From: Deinococcus sp. YIM 77859 | GTDB lineage: Bacteria; Deinococcota; Deinococci; Deinococcales; Deinococcaceae | DNA length: 64,000 nt | Assembly (NCBI RefSeq): GCF_000745175.1 | Contig: NZ_JQNI01000002.1 | Location: 1,460,001 to 1,524,000 of the forward strand | Direction of reading: 5' to 3' | In this document: piece after piece, positions 35,880 through 52,042 of the stretch | How positions within the stretch are numbered: the first letter of the stretch is position 1 | Layout of the letters: each line of letters opens with the position of its first letter | The notes under the pieces: generated by a model | The model's database searches: none | What the model saw: only the letters and a program-made list of their open reading frames with translations | What the model was told of the DNA's origin: nothing | Translations under genes and position numbers: made by a program

Positions 35880-37003
35880 TGCCCCTTCCCCTCACCGAAC
35901 GCGAACGCGCCCTGCTCGCCCTGATCCGCGAGTCGCCCCTGGGGACTCCAGAGGAGTTCGCGCGCCGTTTGGGGACCTCGCGGGCGGCCATCAATGTTCA
36001 CGTGAGCAACCTGATTCGCAAGGGGGCACTTCTGGGACGCGGCTACGTGGTCGCGCCCCAGGAGGCCCGGCGGGTGGTCGTGGTCGGCGGCGCGAATCTG
36101 GACGTCAAGGTCCGTACCCTCGCCCCCGCCGTGCTGGGCACGAGCAATCCGGGAGTGAGCACCCAGGCGCCGGGCGGCGTGGCCCGCAACATCGCGGAGA
36201 ACCTCGCGCGGCTGGGGGTGGACACGCACCTGATCGCCGTGGTGGGGCGTGACCCTCCCGGTGACCTGCTGCTGCGTGAGACGGAGGCCGCCGGAGTGGA
36301 CGTTCGTTCGGTGCTGCGGGTGGATGGCCCGACCGGCACCTACACGGCGGTGCTGGACGACCGCGGTGAACTGCTGATCGCCGTGGCGGCGATGCAGAGC
36401 ATGGACGCCCTCACACCCGCTGCCCTGCAGGAACGTCGGGGCGTGCTGCGGAGTGCGGCCTGGATCGTCTCTGATGGCAACCTCAGCGCCGAGAGCCTGA
36501 CCTCCCTGCTCACCCTCGGGGCGGAGGCGGGGGTGCCGGTGGTCTTTGAGCCGGTCAGCGTCCCCAAGGCTGCGCGGCTTCTCCCCGCCCTGCACGCTGG
36601 ACTTGCCCCCCATACCGTAACGCCGAATGTCGCGGAACTCGCCGCCCTGGTGGGCCGGGAGCTGGCTGACGCCCCAGAGTCCCTGCGGGACGCAGCCAGA
36701 GAACTCCACGCCCGGGGGGTACACACCGTCTGGGTCCGCCGGGGCGAACGCGGAAGCCTCCTCTCCACCCCGGACAGCCTGACCGAATGCCCTGCCCTTT
36801 CCGCCCAGGTGGCGGACGTGACCGGCGCGGGCGACGCGATGCTCGCCGCGTACCTCGCCGCCCTTCTCGCCGGCTCCGCTCCTGCAGAAGCTGCCCGCCA
36901 CGGCCACGCCGCCGCCGCCCTCACCGTGGAAAGCCCGCAGGCCGTTTCCCCTGCCCTCACGCCCGCAGCGGTGCGGGCACGCCTGCAACGTCCCGCGCCA
37001 TAG
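35879..37003 (+). CDS. psuK: PfkB-family kinase with N-terminal winged helix, pseudouridine kinase-like
   Basis: 374 aa. Residues 1-55 are an HTH (LTERERALLALIRESPLGTP, RRLGTSRAAINVHVSNL); residues ~65-370 are a PfkB kinase (VVGGANLDVKVRTL, GGVARNIAENLARLG, and the catalytic VTGAGDAMLAAYL with Asp). The next gene is psuG, so the substrate is very likely pseudouridine, phosphorylated to pseudouridine 5'-phosphate. The fused wHTH suggests autoregulation at an inverted repeat covering its start. Starts at ATG 35879. Confidence 0.92.
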   Translation: MPLPLTERERALLALIRESPLGTPEEFARRLGTSRAAINVHVSNLIRKGALLGRGYVVAPQEARRVVVVGGANLDVKVRTLAPAVLGTSNPGVSTQAPGGVARNIAENLARLGVDTHLIAVVGRDPPGDLLLRETEAAGVDVRSVLRVDGPTGTYTAVLDDRGELLIAVAAMQSMDALTPAALQERRGVLRSAAWIVSDGNLSAESLTSLLTLGAEAGVPVVFEPVSVPKAARLLPALHAGLAPHTVTPNVAELAALVGRELADAPESLRDAARELHARGVHTVWVRRGERGSLLSTPDSLTECPALSAQVADVTGAGDAMLAAYLAALLAGSAPAEAARHGHAAAALTVESPQAVSPALTPAAVRARLQRPAP

Positions 37004-37036
37004 GCGGTCGAGAGAAGCCACCACAAAGGAGCCTTT

Positions 37037-37983
<947 letters not shown>

Positions 37984-37984
<1 letters not shown>

Positions 37985-38025
37985 ACCCCGCCAGGCCACC
38001 CCAGGACGCGCCCCCTCGCGGGGTT
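37984..38025. terminator. Hairpin between psuG and dctA (convergent)
   Basis: AACCCCGC / GCGGGGTT arms with a 26-base loop; T tract short. Weak. Confidence 0.35.
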
Positions 38026-39353
38026 TAGGCGGGCAGCGGCGCGTCGATCTGGCGACCCTCGCCCTGCTCCTCGGCAGCGACCTCGGGCACGAGGGTGGGC
38101 AGGTCCTCCCCGTTCAGGGCCCGCTGAAGGCGAGTCTCGTCGATGGCGTTCTCGCTGCGGGCGATCACCAGGGCGGCCACGCTGTTCCCGATGAAGTTGG
38201 TGAGCGCACGCGCCTCGCTCATAAAACGGTCGATGCCCAGGATCAGGGCCAGACCCGCGACGGGCACATGCCCCACCGCGCTGAGGGTGGCCGCCAGGGT
38301 GATGAAGCCGCTGCCGGTCACGCCCGCCGCTCCCTTGGAGGTCAGCAGCAGCACGCCCAGCAGCCCAAGCTGCTGCCCTAGGCTGAGGTCAGTGTTGGTG
38401 GCCTGCGCGATGAAGAGGGCCGCCATCGTCAGGTAGATGGAGGTGCCGTCGAGGTTGAAGGAGTACCCGGCGGGCACGACGAGGCCCACCACGCTCTTTT
38501 GCGCCCCGGCGTGTTCCAGCTTGGCGATCAGGCGCGGCAGGGCGCTCTCGCTGGAGGAGGTGCCCAGCACCAGCAGCAGTTCTTCCTTGATGTAGCGGAT
38601 CAGCTTCAGGATGGAGAATCCGGCGAGTCGGGCGATCAAGCCCAGCACCACGAACACGAACAGCAGGCAGGTGATGTAAAAGGCCACCATCAGGTAGCCG
38701 AGCTGCGCGAGGGTCCCCACCCCGTACTTGCCGATGGTAAAGGCCATCGCCCCAAAGGCCCCGATGGGCGCGAGCCGCATGATGAACCCGAGCATCACGA
38801 AGACGGCGCTGTTCACGGCCTCGATGCCCGCCAGGATGGTCTGGCCCACCTTGCCCAGCCGCAGCAGGGCGAAGCCAAACAGGAGCGCGACAAGCAGCAC
38901 CTGAAGGAGGTCTCCTTGGGTAAAGGCGCTCACCAGCGTGTCGGGGATGATATGCAGGACGAAGTCGGCAACCGACTGCTCCCCGGCCGCCTCGGTATAC
39001 CGGCTGATGCCGCTGGTATCGAGGGTGGCGGGGTCCACGTTCATGCCGCGGCCCGGGCCAAGCACGTTCACGACCACCATCCCGATCACCAGCGCAAAGG
39101 TCGTCACGACCTCGAAATAAAGCAGCGCCTTGCCGCCCACGCGCCCGACCTTTTTGGTGTCGCGCATATGCGCAATGCCGCTCACGACGGTGGCGAAAAT
39201 GATCGGCGCGATGATCATCTTGATCAGCTTGATAAAGCCGTCACCAAGCGGCTTGAGGCTCTCGCCGAAGCTGGGAAACAAAAACCCCACCACGACACCC
39301 AGCGCGATGGCGATCAGCACCTGAACATACAAACTGCGGAAGATTCTGGGCAT
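38025..39353 (-). CDS. dctA: C4-dicarboxylate/proton (or sodium) symporter DctA family
   Basis: 442 aa. DAACS family: [21 protein letters not shown], the serine-rich hairpin [15 protein letters not shown], and the substrate/cation site [21 protein letters not shown] followed by a [10 protein letters not shown] segment. About eight membrane helices plus reentrant loops. Imports succinate, fumarate, malate or related acids. It is divergent from a citrate/C4-dicarboxylate-type two-component system (39.6-41.9 kb), which presumably controls it. Confidence 0.93.
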   Translation of the reverse strand: MPRIFRSLYVQVLIAIALGVVVGFLFPSFGESLKPLGDGFIKLIKMIIAPIIFATVVSGIAHMRDTKKVGRVGGKALLYFEVVTTFALVIGMVVVNVLGPGRGMNVDPATLDTSGISRYTEAAGEQSVADFVLHIIPDTLVSAFTQGDLLQVLLVALLFGFALLRLGKVGQTILAGIEAVNSAVFVMLGFIMRLAPIGAFGAMAFTIGKYGVGTLAQLGYLMVAFYITCLLFVFVVLGLIARLAGFSILKLIRYIKEELLLVLGTSSSESALPRLIAKLEHAGAQKSVVGLVVPAGYSFNLDGTSIYLTMAALFIAQATNTDLSLGQQLGLLGVLLLTSKGAAGVTGSGFITLAATLSAVGHVPVAGLALILGIDRFMSEARALTNFIGNSVAALVIARSENAIDETRLQRALNGEDLPTLVPEVAAEEQGEGRQIDAPLPA

Positions 39354-39628
39354 ACCTAGACCTCACCGAAAGGGAACACAGACAGGACACCACGGGCCTT
39401 AGGCCGTCCCCCACACGGGAGGGCACAAAGACCAACGCAAAACAGAAGGTGCCTGGACATGATGCCCCACCGTCTCCGGCTGGCGTACGCCCGCGGCCCG
39501 CACCCGGCCTTCCCCCAAGACTTTTGTCCTGCTGGACGCACAAAATACGCAGGCTTCCAAGCGGGGTATTGTCCACAGCGTGAACGAAATTCCAGGGGGG
39601 AGGTCCAGGGTCTGCCACACTGACCCCG

Positions 39629-41274
<1,646 letters not shown>

Positions 41275-41278
<4 letters not shown>

Positions 41279-41931
41279 CGCCCCCCATCCGCACCCTGAT
41301 CGTGGAAGACGACCCCCGCATCGCCGCGCTGCACCGGGGCCTGCTGGAGGGCGCCGGGGACTTCGAGGTGCTGGGCACCGCCGAGACGCTGCGGGTGGCG
41401 CGGGCGATGGCCGAAACGCTGCGGCCCGAGCTGCTGCTGCTCGACGTGTACCTGCCCGACGGGCGCGGCTTGGACCTGCTGCGCGAGCTGCGCGCCCGTT
41501 CCGAGCGGGTCGACGCGGTCCTGCTCACCGCGGCCAGCGACATTCCCAGCGTGCAAGATGCCCTCGCCCTGGGAGCTGCCGACTACCTGGTCAAGCCGTC
41601 TTCGCCCGAGCGCTTTGCCCTGGCCCTTGACCGAGTGCGCGAGCGGGCCGCCCTGTGGAAACAGGACGCGGTGCGGCAGGGCCACCTCGACGCGCTGTTT
41701 GCCCGGCTCCCCGCGCCCCCCGCTGGCCTCGATCCCGACACCCTGCACCGCGTGCGGGCGGCCCTACGGGGCGGAGGGGCCCAGAGTGCCCGCGAGATCG
41801 GGGCGCTGCTCGGTCTCAGCCGCGTCACCGCCTGGCGCTACCTCGAACACCTCGTCGAGGCGGGCGAGGCCACCGCCGAGACGGACGCGCAGGGCATCGG
41901 CCGACCGGTCAAGCGCTACCGCCGGGCGTGA
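41275..41931 (+). CDS. CitB/DcuR-type response regulator
   Basis: 218 aa, GTG at 41275 overlapping the kinase stop by four bases. Receiver domain with phosphoacceptor Asp in [11 protein letters not shown] and Lys in [11 protein letters not shown]-terminal [29 protein letters not shown]. Works with the kinase just upstream. Confidence 0.93.
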
Positions 41932-41997
41932 CCCTGTTCCTGAGGGGGGAACGCGCCGCGTTCTTCGGCGCGGGGGGGTGGTACGCTCGGGAACGGT

Positions 41998-43404
<1,407 letters not shown>

Positions 43405-43445
43405 CGAGCGGTCAGCAGTCCGTCAAGTCAGCCGTCAGGAGAAGA

Positions 43446-43473
43446 GGGCGGGAATGCGGTGGCGTTCCGCCCC
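43446..43473 (+). terminator. Hairpin downstream of lpdA
   Basis: GGGCGGGAA / TTCCGCCC with one bulged base, followed by CTTCCCGTTCTT, 40 bases past the lpdA stop. Moderate. Confidence 0.4.
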
Positions 43474-43581
43474 TTCCCGTTCTTATACGGATGCCGGCCC
43501 CAGCCGTTCTGGAAGCCGTCCCTTTTCCTCCCCCCGCTGGTCGGGGTTCACAGGGACGGCATCTCTCAACCGGAATCCATG

Positions 43582-45009
<1,428 letters not shown>

Positions 45010-45127
45010 GCTGCCCCAACTGTAACAGCGGGCGACCGACGGCGCAGGGCAGTTGACGGATCTAAGACCCTCCGCTATTCTTCCGTGCGTGCCCGCAAGG
45101 GTGCCCCTTGAAAGGCAGCGAGCAACC

Positions 45128-45215
<88 letters not shown>

Positions 45216-45221
45216 AAAAAG

Positions 45222-45245
45222 CCTCCGCCTCGGCGGAGGTTTTTT
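45222..45245 (+). terminator. Terminator after tRNA-Glu
   Basis: CCTCCGCC, two-base loop, GGCGGAGG then six T. Six bases after the tRNA CCA end. Confidence 0.9.
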
Positions 45246-45255
45246 CGTTGTCTCC

Positions 45256-46290
45256 TCATGGTTTGGGAGGCGCTCTTTCCGCCAGGCGCTCGGCGTACTG
45301 CCGCTCGTAGTACTGGCGGAACTCACCCGAGCGGATCGGCTCCCACCACCAGCGGTTGTCTGCGTACCAGCGTGCCGCTTCCGCTACCGCCTGCCGGGGG
45401 TCGTGGTTCGGCGCCCAGCCCAGGGCTCTTAGCTTATCCACGTTCATGGAGTAGCGTCGGTCATGGCCCGGGCGGTCGGCGACGTGCCGGATCAGGCTGC
45501 GATCCTTCCCCAGCGTCTCTAGCACGATCTCCACCATCTCCAGGTTGGTCATCTCACGGCCCGTTCCCACGTTGTACACTTCGCCCATCTCGCCCCGCAG
45601 CAGCACGGTTTCGATGCCGGTACAGTGGTCGTCCACATGGGCGTAGTCGCGCATCTGCCGGCCGTCGCCGTACACCGGCAGCACTTCGCCCAGGATCGCG
45701 TTCGTGCTGAACAGCGGCACGGCCTTTTCCGGGTGCTGGTACGGCCCCACGTTGTTCGCGCCCCGCGTGATCGTCACCGGGAGGCCGTAGGTGATGAAGT
45801 ATGCCTGTACGAGCTGGTCGGCAGCCGCCTTGCTCGCCGCGTAGGGACTGCGCGGGGCGAGCGGGTCCGTCTCAACACTCTGGTGCCCCTCAGGAATATG
45901 GCCGTACACCTCATCGGTGCTGACGTGGTGCAGACGCAGACCCAATTCGCGGGCCACTTCCAGCAGGACATGGGTGCCGCGCACGTTCGTCTCGGTAAAG
46001 ACCAGCGGCCCCAGGATGCTCTGATCCACATGCGTCTCGGCGGCAAAGTTGACGATCAGATCGATCTCGTTGGTCTGGCAGGTCCGGCGCACCAGTTCCA
46101 GGTCAGCAACGTCACCGACGACCAGCGACAGGTTGGGGGTTTCCCACAGGTCATGCAGATTCTCGCGGCGGCCCGCATAGGTGAGTTTGTCGTACACGAC
46201 AACCTTGCTTGCCGGATGTCGCGCGAGCCAGTAGCGCACAAAGTTGCTCCCGATAAAGCCGCAGCCCCCAGTGACAAGAAGTTTCTTCAC
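45256..46290 (-). CDS. rfbB: dTDP-glucose 4,6-dehydratase
   Basis: 344 aa. Extended SDR: NAD site [17 protein letters not shown], catalytic [11 protein letters not shown] (Tyr/Lys), plus the [11 protein letters not shown] motif of RmlB. Makes dTDP-4-keto-6-deoxyglucose, a precursor of deoxy sugars. Starts the polysaccharide locus and is divergent from the O-antigen-ligase-like gene; the thymidylyltransferase that would feed it is at 57.8 kb. RmlC and RmlD are not in the window. Confidence 0.96.
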   Translation of the reverse strand: MKKLLVTGGCGFIGSNFVRYWLARHPASKVVVYDKLTYAGRRENLHDLWETPNLSLVVGDVADLELVRRTCQTNEIDLIVNFAAETHVDQSILGPLVFTETNVRGTHVLLEVARELGLRLHHVSTDEVYGHIPEGHQSVETDPLAPRSPYAASKAAADQLVQAYFITYGLPVTITRGANNVGPYQHPEKAVPLFSTNAILGEVLPVYGDGRQMRDYAHVDDHCTGIETVLLRGEMGEVYNVGTGREMTNLEMVEIVLETLGKDRSLIRHVADRPGHDRRYSMNVDKLRALGWAPNHDPRQAVAEAARWYADNRWWWEPIRSGEFRQYYERQYAERLAERAPPKP

Positions 46291-46324
46291 ATGTTCCTCC
46301 CCCCGAACGGTGCATCCCCCTCCC

Positions 46325-46330
46325 TATACT
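46325..46330 (+). promoter_or_regulatory. -10 box, leaderless promoter of the O-antigen ligase-like gene
   Basis: TATACT seven bases before the GTG at 46338. Confidence 0.7.
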
Positions 46331-46337
46331 GGCCCGC

Positions 46338-47501
46338 GTGAGTTCCCCCCCGGCTGCCGCCCCCGCTTGTTCTCCACCGAAGTGGGTTCCCTGGCTGATC
46401 GCGTTCGTTCCCATCTTTCCACCGCTGTACCTGGCCGCCCTGGGCTGTCTGGGGCAGTTGCGCACGCTGCCGCTCACCGCCCGCTACATTCTGTTCTTCT
46501 TTGCCAGCACCCAACTGGTCGCGGCCCTCTTCACGCCGCGGCCCCTGCTCTCGCTCGCGCTGGCGGCGGCCCGCACGCTGCTGATCCTCGCCATGATCGC
46601 TGCCGGAGTGTACCTGCGGGAGAGCCGAAACCTCAGGCCCCTGCTGTGGGGCCAACTGCTGATCTTTGTGACGGCCTGGGGCTACACGCTGACCACACAA
46701 GGCTTTGCGGGCGTGCAGGCGCGGCTGGGCCATCCCTACTACTACATCGTGTCGCTGGGGCTGGTGGCGGTGGTGGCCCTGTGGCTCATCGTGTTCTGGC
46801 GGGGCGGACGGCTGTGGTGGCGCCTGCCCGCCGGAGGTCTTGCCCTCGCCACCTTTCTGGCGGCCGGAAGCCGGGGGCCGCTGCTCGCACTGGGGGTAGG
46901 AAGCCTGGCGGCCCTCGCCTTTGCCGGGAAACAGCGGCGCTGGTGGGTGCTCCTCCCGGGCGTGCTGGTCCTCGTTCTCGCCGGGGCGGCCAGCACGCTG
47001 AAGTTGCCGCTGAAACCGGTCGAGCGGCTCCTCAATGACCAGACCACTGGGCGCGAGTACGTCTGGAGGGACGCCGTGCTGGGCTGGCAGACTTCTCCCC
47101 TTGGAGGTGTCGGTCCCTACCAGGGGGGCCCCTATCTGACCTACCTCTTCAAGGATGGCTGTCAGCTCACCCCCACCCTCCAGCGCAATGACATTCAGTG
47201 CCCGGAAAGCCTAAGCCGCTGGTCCAGCGTGTGGCTGATCGCCCACAACGCCTGGCTCCACTGGCTGCTAGAAAGCGGCGTGATTGGGCTGGTGGGGCTG
47301 ATCACTGTAATGGGCTATGCCCTATGGCAGACCACCCTCACCCGTGACCCCTTTACGATCAGCGTCCTGTTCGGCTTTACTGCCATGAATGTGGTGGATG
47401 TCGTGATTGCCCTGCCCAGTCAGCACTTCGCGGAGTTGTGGTGGGTGGGTGTGGGGAGCAGTCTCTGTTCTGCCCGCCTCGCCACACAGGGGCCAGCATG
47501 A
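46338..47501 (+). CDS. O-antigen ligase/polymerase-like membrane protein
   Basis: 387 aa, GTG 46338. About ten membrane helices with a long loop between ~residues 225 and 320 ([27 protein letters not shown], then [14 protein letters not shown]), typical of the WaaL/Wzy (O-antigen ligase) superfamily. The HNxWLHWLLE motif in the loop is common in this group. Likely joins or polymerises surface glycans, at the cytoplasmic membrane. Its stop codon overlaps the next ATG. Confidence 0.85.
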   Translation: MSSPPAAAPACSPPKWVPWLIAFVPIFPPLYLAALGCLGQLRTLPLTARYILFFFASTQLVAALFTPRPLLSLALAAARTLLILAMIAAGVYLRESRNLRPLLWGQLLIFVTAWGYTLTTQGFAGVQARLGHPYYYIVSLGLVAVVALWLIVFWRGGRLWWRLPAGGLALATFLAAGSRGPLLALGVGSLAALAFAGKQRRWWVLLPGVLVLVLAGAASTLKLPLKPVERLLNDQTTGREYVWRDAVLGWQTSPLGGVGPYQGGPYLTYLFKDGCQLTPTLQRNDIQCPESLSRWSSVWLIAHNAWLHWLLESGVIGLVGLITVMGYALWQTTLTRDPFTISVLFGFTAMNVVDVVIALPSQHFAELWWVGVGSSLCSARLATQGPA

Positions 47502-48481
47502 CAGCCGTTAACGTCATCCCCAGCGTTGCCCCCAGTATCCAAAAGTTACTGGAGGGACCGCAGCTTGAGGGTTTCAGTGTCCAGGAGAGCTGGGGCCGCT
47601 GGACCCTGGGAAAGCAGGCCAGCGTACGCTTCAGGTTGGTAGAGCCGCAGAACCTCGTCCTGTCCTACCGGGGCGTCCTGCCCTTAAAAGACCAGACCCT
47701 CACAGTCACGCTCGACGGTCGGTCCATCGGCCTTTTCCGTCAACCGGAAGGTAAAGATTTTCAACTGTTCGCGCAAAAGGTGCTCTTGTCGCTACCAGCT
47801 GGCCCCCATCATCTGCAGTTCAGGACGAATGCCAGCAACAGGGGCGGCACAACCCCGCCCTTCGCGCCCCAGGACACCCGTGATCTGGGGGTCAGTCTGG
47901 AGGTTTTAAATTTTCAGGCCCCGCGGGTTCTTTCTCCAACCTCTTCGGGGGAGAATTGGCGCGACTTTGTCTATAACATCTACCCTTCTCTGAATTCCCC
48001 TGTCTACTTCCCAGTGGGGAGGGCGGGGGCGTCCCTGGTCTTCTCCAAGTCGCCCGGTACCCAACAGACCCTGAAATATGGGCTTTTGCGGGCCTCCCCC
48101 ACACAGACTTTCGTGATGCGTCTTGATGGCGGACCCCCAGTCCCTCTTCCAGGCCCTGCTCGCGGCCATCTCGTGCAGGGGACGTGGCCGCTGCCCTCCT
48201 CGCTTTCCCCTGGACTCCACCATCTCAACATCACCGTGGCGTCACCGGTTCCGGCACCTCTCCCGCTTGGTCTCACAGCCGAGACCACCCTGCCCGCCAG
48301 CGAAGTCAGGTTCGCCGTTCAGTACCTGCGACTCCAGTCTACTCCGCCGCTTTCTGATCTGCCGCTGAACCGGGCATCCGGGGGGGGCCTGCTGCTGCTG
48401 TCGCTTGCCCTCCTCCTGTCGCTTGCGTCGCTCTTCTGGCTGCTATTTGGAGGGAGTCTTCACCGGCGCGGCCACTCCTAG
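47498..48481 (+). CDS. Membrane-anchored protein with DUF7024-like beta domains
   Basis: 327 aa, ATG 47498 overlapping the previous stop (ATGA). No N-terminal signal; a single membrane helix at the C-terminus ([22 protein letters not shown]). Sequence [23 protein letters not shown] resembles the beta-sandwich domain (DUF7024-like) often fused to membrane glycosyltransferases; a related segment may recur in the second half. Function unknown, but coupling to a putative O-antigen ligase suggests a role in surface glycan assembly. Confidence 0.7.
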   Translation: MTAVNVIPSVAPSIQKLLEGPQLEGFSVQESWGRWTLGKQASVRFRLVEPQNLVLSYRGVLPLKDQTLTVTLDGRSIGLFRQPEGKDFQLFAQKVLLSLPAGPHHLQFRTNASNRGGTTPPFAPQDTRDLGVSLEVLNFQAPRVLSPTSSGENWRDFVYNIYPSLNSPVYFPVGRAGASLVFSKSPGTQQTLKYGLLRASPTQTFVMRLDGGPPVPLPGPARGHLVQGTWPLPSSLSPGLHHLNITVASPVPAPLPLGLTAETTLPASEVRFAVQYLRLQSTPPLSDLPLNRASGGGLLLLSLALLLSLASLFWLLFGGSLHRRGHS

Positions 48482-48510
48482 CAGCGTTCGGGGAGGACCG
48501 AGCACCGGGA

Positions 48511-49677
48511 TTAGGTTGCCAGAGACTCTCCCGGAACTAGGCGCATCACGGCCTGTTCAGGGTCCTCACCCTGGAGCCGGGCAGCATAGGCCACCTGGAC
48601 AATTTCGCGGAGTTCGCGTTCGAAGCGTTCCGGAGAGAAGCGTTCTGCGTTGGCCCGAATGACCTGGGGATCGAAGGCATGCGCCTGCGACTCGAACAAT
48701 TCCACCGCCCGGCTCAGGCTCTCCACATTCTGCTGTCCGAACAGCACCCCTGTCTTGCCGGGAATGACGGTTTCTAAGCTTCCCCCCTTGCCATAGGCAA
48801 TGACGGGTGCTCCAGCCGCCTGGGCTTCTACGGGCACGATGCCGAAATCCTCATCGGCAGCAAAGACAAAGGCCTTGCAGCGATTCATGTACTCCGCGAC
48901 CACCTCGTCGGGCTGTCGCCCCAGCAACTGCACGCTGGGGCCTGCCAGCGCCTTGACCTTAGCGAAGTCCGGCCCGTCCCCAATCACAACCAGTGGCTTT
49001 CCTAGACGGCGGAAGGTCTTGACGATCAGGTCCAGTTTCTTGTAGGGCACAAACCGCGACATGGTGAAGTAGAACTCCTCACGCGGCTGGGTCGGGTCGA
49101 AGCGGTTGATCGCCACCGGGGGATAGAGCACACGGGCAGGCCGCCGGTAAGTACGCCAGATGCGCCGCGCCACGTACTCGCTATTGGCTACGAACACATC
49201 TACACGGTTGGCGGCCACCGCATCCCAGAGACGAATGTAGTGCAGAACAATCTTCGCCAGGGTCGCCTTGACACCCTTGGTCAGGTTCGCCTCACGCAAA
49301 TACTGCTGGTAAAGGTCCCAGGCGTACCGAATGGGGGAATGGACATAACTGACGTGCAACTGTTCAGCGTTGACCAACACACCCTTAGAGACCGCGTAAC
49401 TACTTGAAAGGATCACGTCGTAATCTGTCAGATCAAACTGCTCGATTGTATAGGGCATGATGGGGAGATAGGAGCGGTAGTTCGTCCTCCCCCTAGGTAG
49501 AGAATCGATCAGTGAGGGAATGACCCTCTTGCTACCGATGAGCGTCCCCTTGAAGACCTCTGGGGCATAAACGAGTGTATGAATGTCAGCATCAGGGAAG
49601 ACGCGTAACATACCTTCCAGCACCGTTTCGGCTCCCGCCGAAGTAACCAACCATTCATGCACAATTGTGAGTTTCAT
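48511..49677 (-). CDS. Glycosyltransferase family 4
   Basis: 388 aa, ATG 49677. N-terminal [18 protein letters not shown] and C-terminal donor-binding [33 protein letters not shown] (E-x7-E motif) mark a retaining GT-B enzyme. Overlaps the end of the Wzy-like gene by four bases and is the last gene of the operon. Composition is high-GC at its 3' end and clearly richer in A+T in the first 300 bases. Confidence 0.92.
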   Translation of the reverse strand: MKLTIVHEWLVTSAGAETVLEGMLRVFPDADIHTLVYAPEVFKGTLIGSKRVIPSLIDSLPRGRTNYRSYLPIMPYTIEQFDLTDYDVILSSSYAVSKGVLVNAEQLHVSYVHSPIRYAWDLYQQYLREANLTKGVKATLAKIVLHYIRLWDAVAANRVDVFVANSEYVARRIWRTYRRPARVLYPPVAINRFDPTQPREEFYFTMSRFVPYKKLDLIVKTFRRLGKPLVVIGDGPDFAKVKALAGPSVQLLGRQPDEVVAEYMNRCKAFVFAADEDFGIVPVEAQAAGAPVIAYGKGGSLETVIPGKTGVLFGQQNVESLSRAVELFESQAHAFDPQVIRANAERFSPERFERELREIVQVAYAARLQGEDPEQAVMRLVPGESLAT

Positions 49678-50996
49678 CTATCTACTCTCCAAGAATACCC
49701 ATTTGCCACAGGTTTTCTGTATCTATTCAAATCTAAGCCATTCTGTGTCAATCTATTTCTTTCTAGATACCTCCTTACTATCTTATCGAATAGATAAATA
49801 ACAACAGCTGTAATAATAAAAAATGGCGCTCGAGACGAGTAGATACTGTTTGTCCTTAATTGGTCTAGCACAAGTGAGTACATTGGAGGAAACAGCATTA
49901 TCCCTATTCGACCTAGTCTTCTATAATCTCTGTAGAGAATAGATACAATGACATAGGAAGCCAATAATATCATCATCCCCCACATACCAGCGTCCAGAAA
50001 AGAATATCCGTAAATCCCAAAGGTGTTATACCTAGGATCTGCTCCAAGTTTTGCTGCGTAGGAGAAGTCATCTCTTCGAGTTTTTATAGGTATATGCCCA
50101 AACAATCCTTCATATACAGACTCCGTGCCCAGGGCTTGACTCACAAACGGGATATCAAAAGTTGATCTCAGCGTCCAGTAAAGCGTCTGCCCCTGCTGAT
50201 TGTGGCTGATAACATTGAAACCATTTAAAATAGAAACGGAATAATACTTCGTCAATGTCTCCAATCCTTTTTTCCAATCAGAATCTATTCTTGAGGCCTG
50301 CAAATATACTAAGCCCAAAAAAGATAAAAGGATGAATAACAAAAGAATTACAGCACTTCTTATACTAAGTCTGTACTTGAGCGATGTAATCACGATTATT
50401 GACACTATGATGTCTATAAATATGATTCTTGAGGCAAGCAAGCTACCGAATATGGTCGCAAAAACAGAAGACACCAGGATCAGGATCAGAGAGCCGAAAC
50501 CGACTCGCCTCAAAAGGACAGGTGCAATAAGCACAGGTAGGGCATAATTGGCTCCCATGATATAGGTCATATATCTCGGTAGGTTCGCCTGCAATTCAGT
50601 CACGATAGACTGAGATCCCAACATGTCAACAGCTCGGCTGATACCACCGTAATATACGACAAGATTTAGGATAGCGAAAGCATTTAACACCGTTATAAAG
50701 CATATCAAAAGGGCGCAAAAATAATAAGATGCGGGCAAAAAATAGTCATTCGGAGTGGCGTCAAAACTCGTTCTAGAGAGTTGGACCCTCTGTATAACAG
50801 TATGATACAGAAGGTATATAATCAGCGGCAGGATCACGAATATTATATATCCAGGGTCTGATGATGCTTGATGCCATATAAGCACAAGCGCAAGAATGCT
50901 TTGTAATGCTATTATGAGTGCCGGGTTAAATAACAATGCAGCACTGTATTTCACATCCCTACCAAATTTTATCTCTCCCGAAGACGTCTTTTTCAT
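49674..50996 (-). CDS. wzy: Wzy-type oligosaccharide repeat polymerase
   Basis: 440 aa with ~11 hydrophobic segments and a hydrophilic loop (~residues 250-330) containing [25 protein letters not shown]. No sequence motif is universal for Wzy, but the topology, position beside Wzx and WbaP, and a pattern of AT-rich codons (ATA, AGA) are characteristic. Overlaps the neighbouring GT4 gene by four bases. High confidence as Wzy-like, moderate on exact function. Confidence 0.78.
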   Translation of the reverse strand: MKKTSSGEIKFGRDVKYSAALLFNPALIIALQSILALVLIWHQASSDPGYIIFVILPLIIYLLYHTVIQRVQLSRTSFDATPNDYFLPASYYFCALLICFITVLNAFAILNLVVYYGGISRAVDMLGSQSIVTELQANLPRYMTYIMGANYALPVLIAPVLLRRVGFGSLILILVSSVFATIFGSLLASRIIFIDIIVSIIVITSLKYRLSIRSAVILLLFILLSFLGLVYLQASRIDSDWKKGLETLTKYYSVSILNGFNVISHNQQGQTLYWTLRSTFDIPFVSQALGTESVYEGLFGHIPIKTRRDDFSYAAKLGADPRYNTFGIYGYSFLDAGMWGMMILLASYVIVSILYRDYRRLGRIGIMLFPPMYSLVLDQLRTNSIYSSRAPFFIITAVVIYLFDKIVRRYLERNRLTQNGLDLNRYRKPVANGYSWRVDR

Positions 50997-52042
50997 AACA
51001 AGGATTCGTAAGCCTTTTTCGTTTCTATACCAACACTTTCCCAGGTAAATCGGTGCGGCAACTCGAATGGATCGCGCCTTACGTTATAGATACTCCTCAC
51101 AAGAGCGTTTTTGATGCTATCTACTCTGTAGGGAGTACATATTTCTACCCTTTTGCCCAACCACTCACCAAAGTATGTTTCCACTGGACAGAAAGGAGGA
51201 GATGCCACAACCAGATTTAAGCCACATGCCAGAGCTTCCAGGCTACTCAATCCAGGTGACTCACGGAATGAGGGTAGGGCGTGAATTGAATGACGCCTCA
51301 TGATAGAGGGCATTTCCGACTGACTGACATGACTTACGACAGTATAGCCAAATTTATCCGCCGCCTTTCTTACGGAGTCGGCGTATCCAGGAAAAGGGCC
51401 ATCTCTACCGACTAGGGTCAACTTGAGACCATCTATCTGAGAAACGGCCTTGATCAGATTCATCTGATTCTTCGTCGGTTCAAGCCTAGCGAAGCAAACC
51501 ACTCCATCTCCGATCTCGGAAAATTTAAAAATCTTGGTATCCACGGCATTTAGAATCACTCGGTATGGTGAGAGCTTCTCTCCAAAATCACGCCGAACGT
51601 ACAACATCTCTTCTTCAGAGTTCGGCAAGAGCAAATCTGCTTCCTGTAAAATTCTACGAAGGCTACTCAACTCTCCAGCCTTGAGGATCTTTACGGCCTC
51701 CTTTGCTAGAGGTCTTGCCAGGGCCCAGAAAGGAGAGATAGGCACGCTCATCCTGGCGAGTTGACCGGCCATCTGTGCATGTGACAGCTCCCACCAGATT
51801 GGCGATACCACTATTTTTTTGTTAAAACGTTTCCCGAGCGCGAAAGCCCTATTCGCCACCTCCGGCTCCTGGATACCGAAGATATGAACGAGATCCGACC
51901 ACTGAACGTTTTCGGCATTGGCAGGACCGAGACGGGCACACACGCCAGCGCCAAGCAGTGCTTTGTATGTGTTCACAACCTGAATGACATCACCACCTGG
52001 CTTCGTCTCCGCATCGGGTCGCGCAACGAGCAGTACCCTCAT
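50993..52042 (-). CDS. Glycosyltransferase family 4 (AT-rich)
   Basis: 349 aa. GT-B features: VCFARLEPTKNQMNLIKAVS (donor side) and SPGLSSLEALACGLNLVVASPPFCPVE (E-x7-E type). Probably adds a sugar to the repeat unit. Overlaps the wzx gene and wzy gene by four bases each. AT-rich, with ATA and AGA codons unlike the surrounding chromosome. Confidence 0.9.
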   Translation of the reverse strand: MRVLLVARPDAETKPGGDVIQVVNTYKALLGAGVCARLGPANAENVQWSDLVHIFGIQEPEVANRAFALGKRFNKKIVVSPIWWELSHAQMAGQLARMSVPISPFWALARPLAKEAVKILKAGELSSLRRILQEADLLLPNSEEEMLYVRRDFGEKLSPYRVILNAVDTKIFKFSEIGDGVVCFARLEPTKNQMNLIKAVSQIDGLKLTLVGRDGPFPGYADSVRKAADKFGYTVVSHVSQSEMPSIMRRHSIHALPSFRESPGLSSLEALACGLNLVVASPPFCPVETYFGEWLGKRVEICTPYRVDSIKNALVRSIYNVRRDPFELPHRFTWESVGIETKKAYESLL

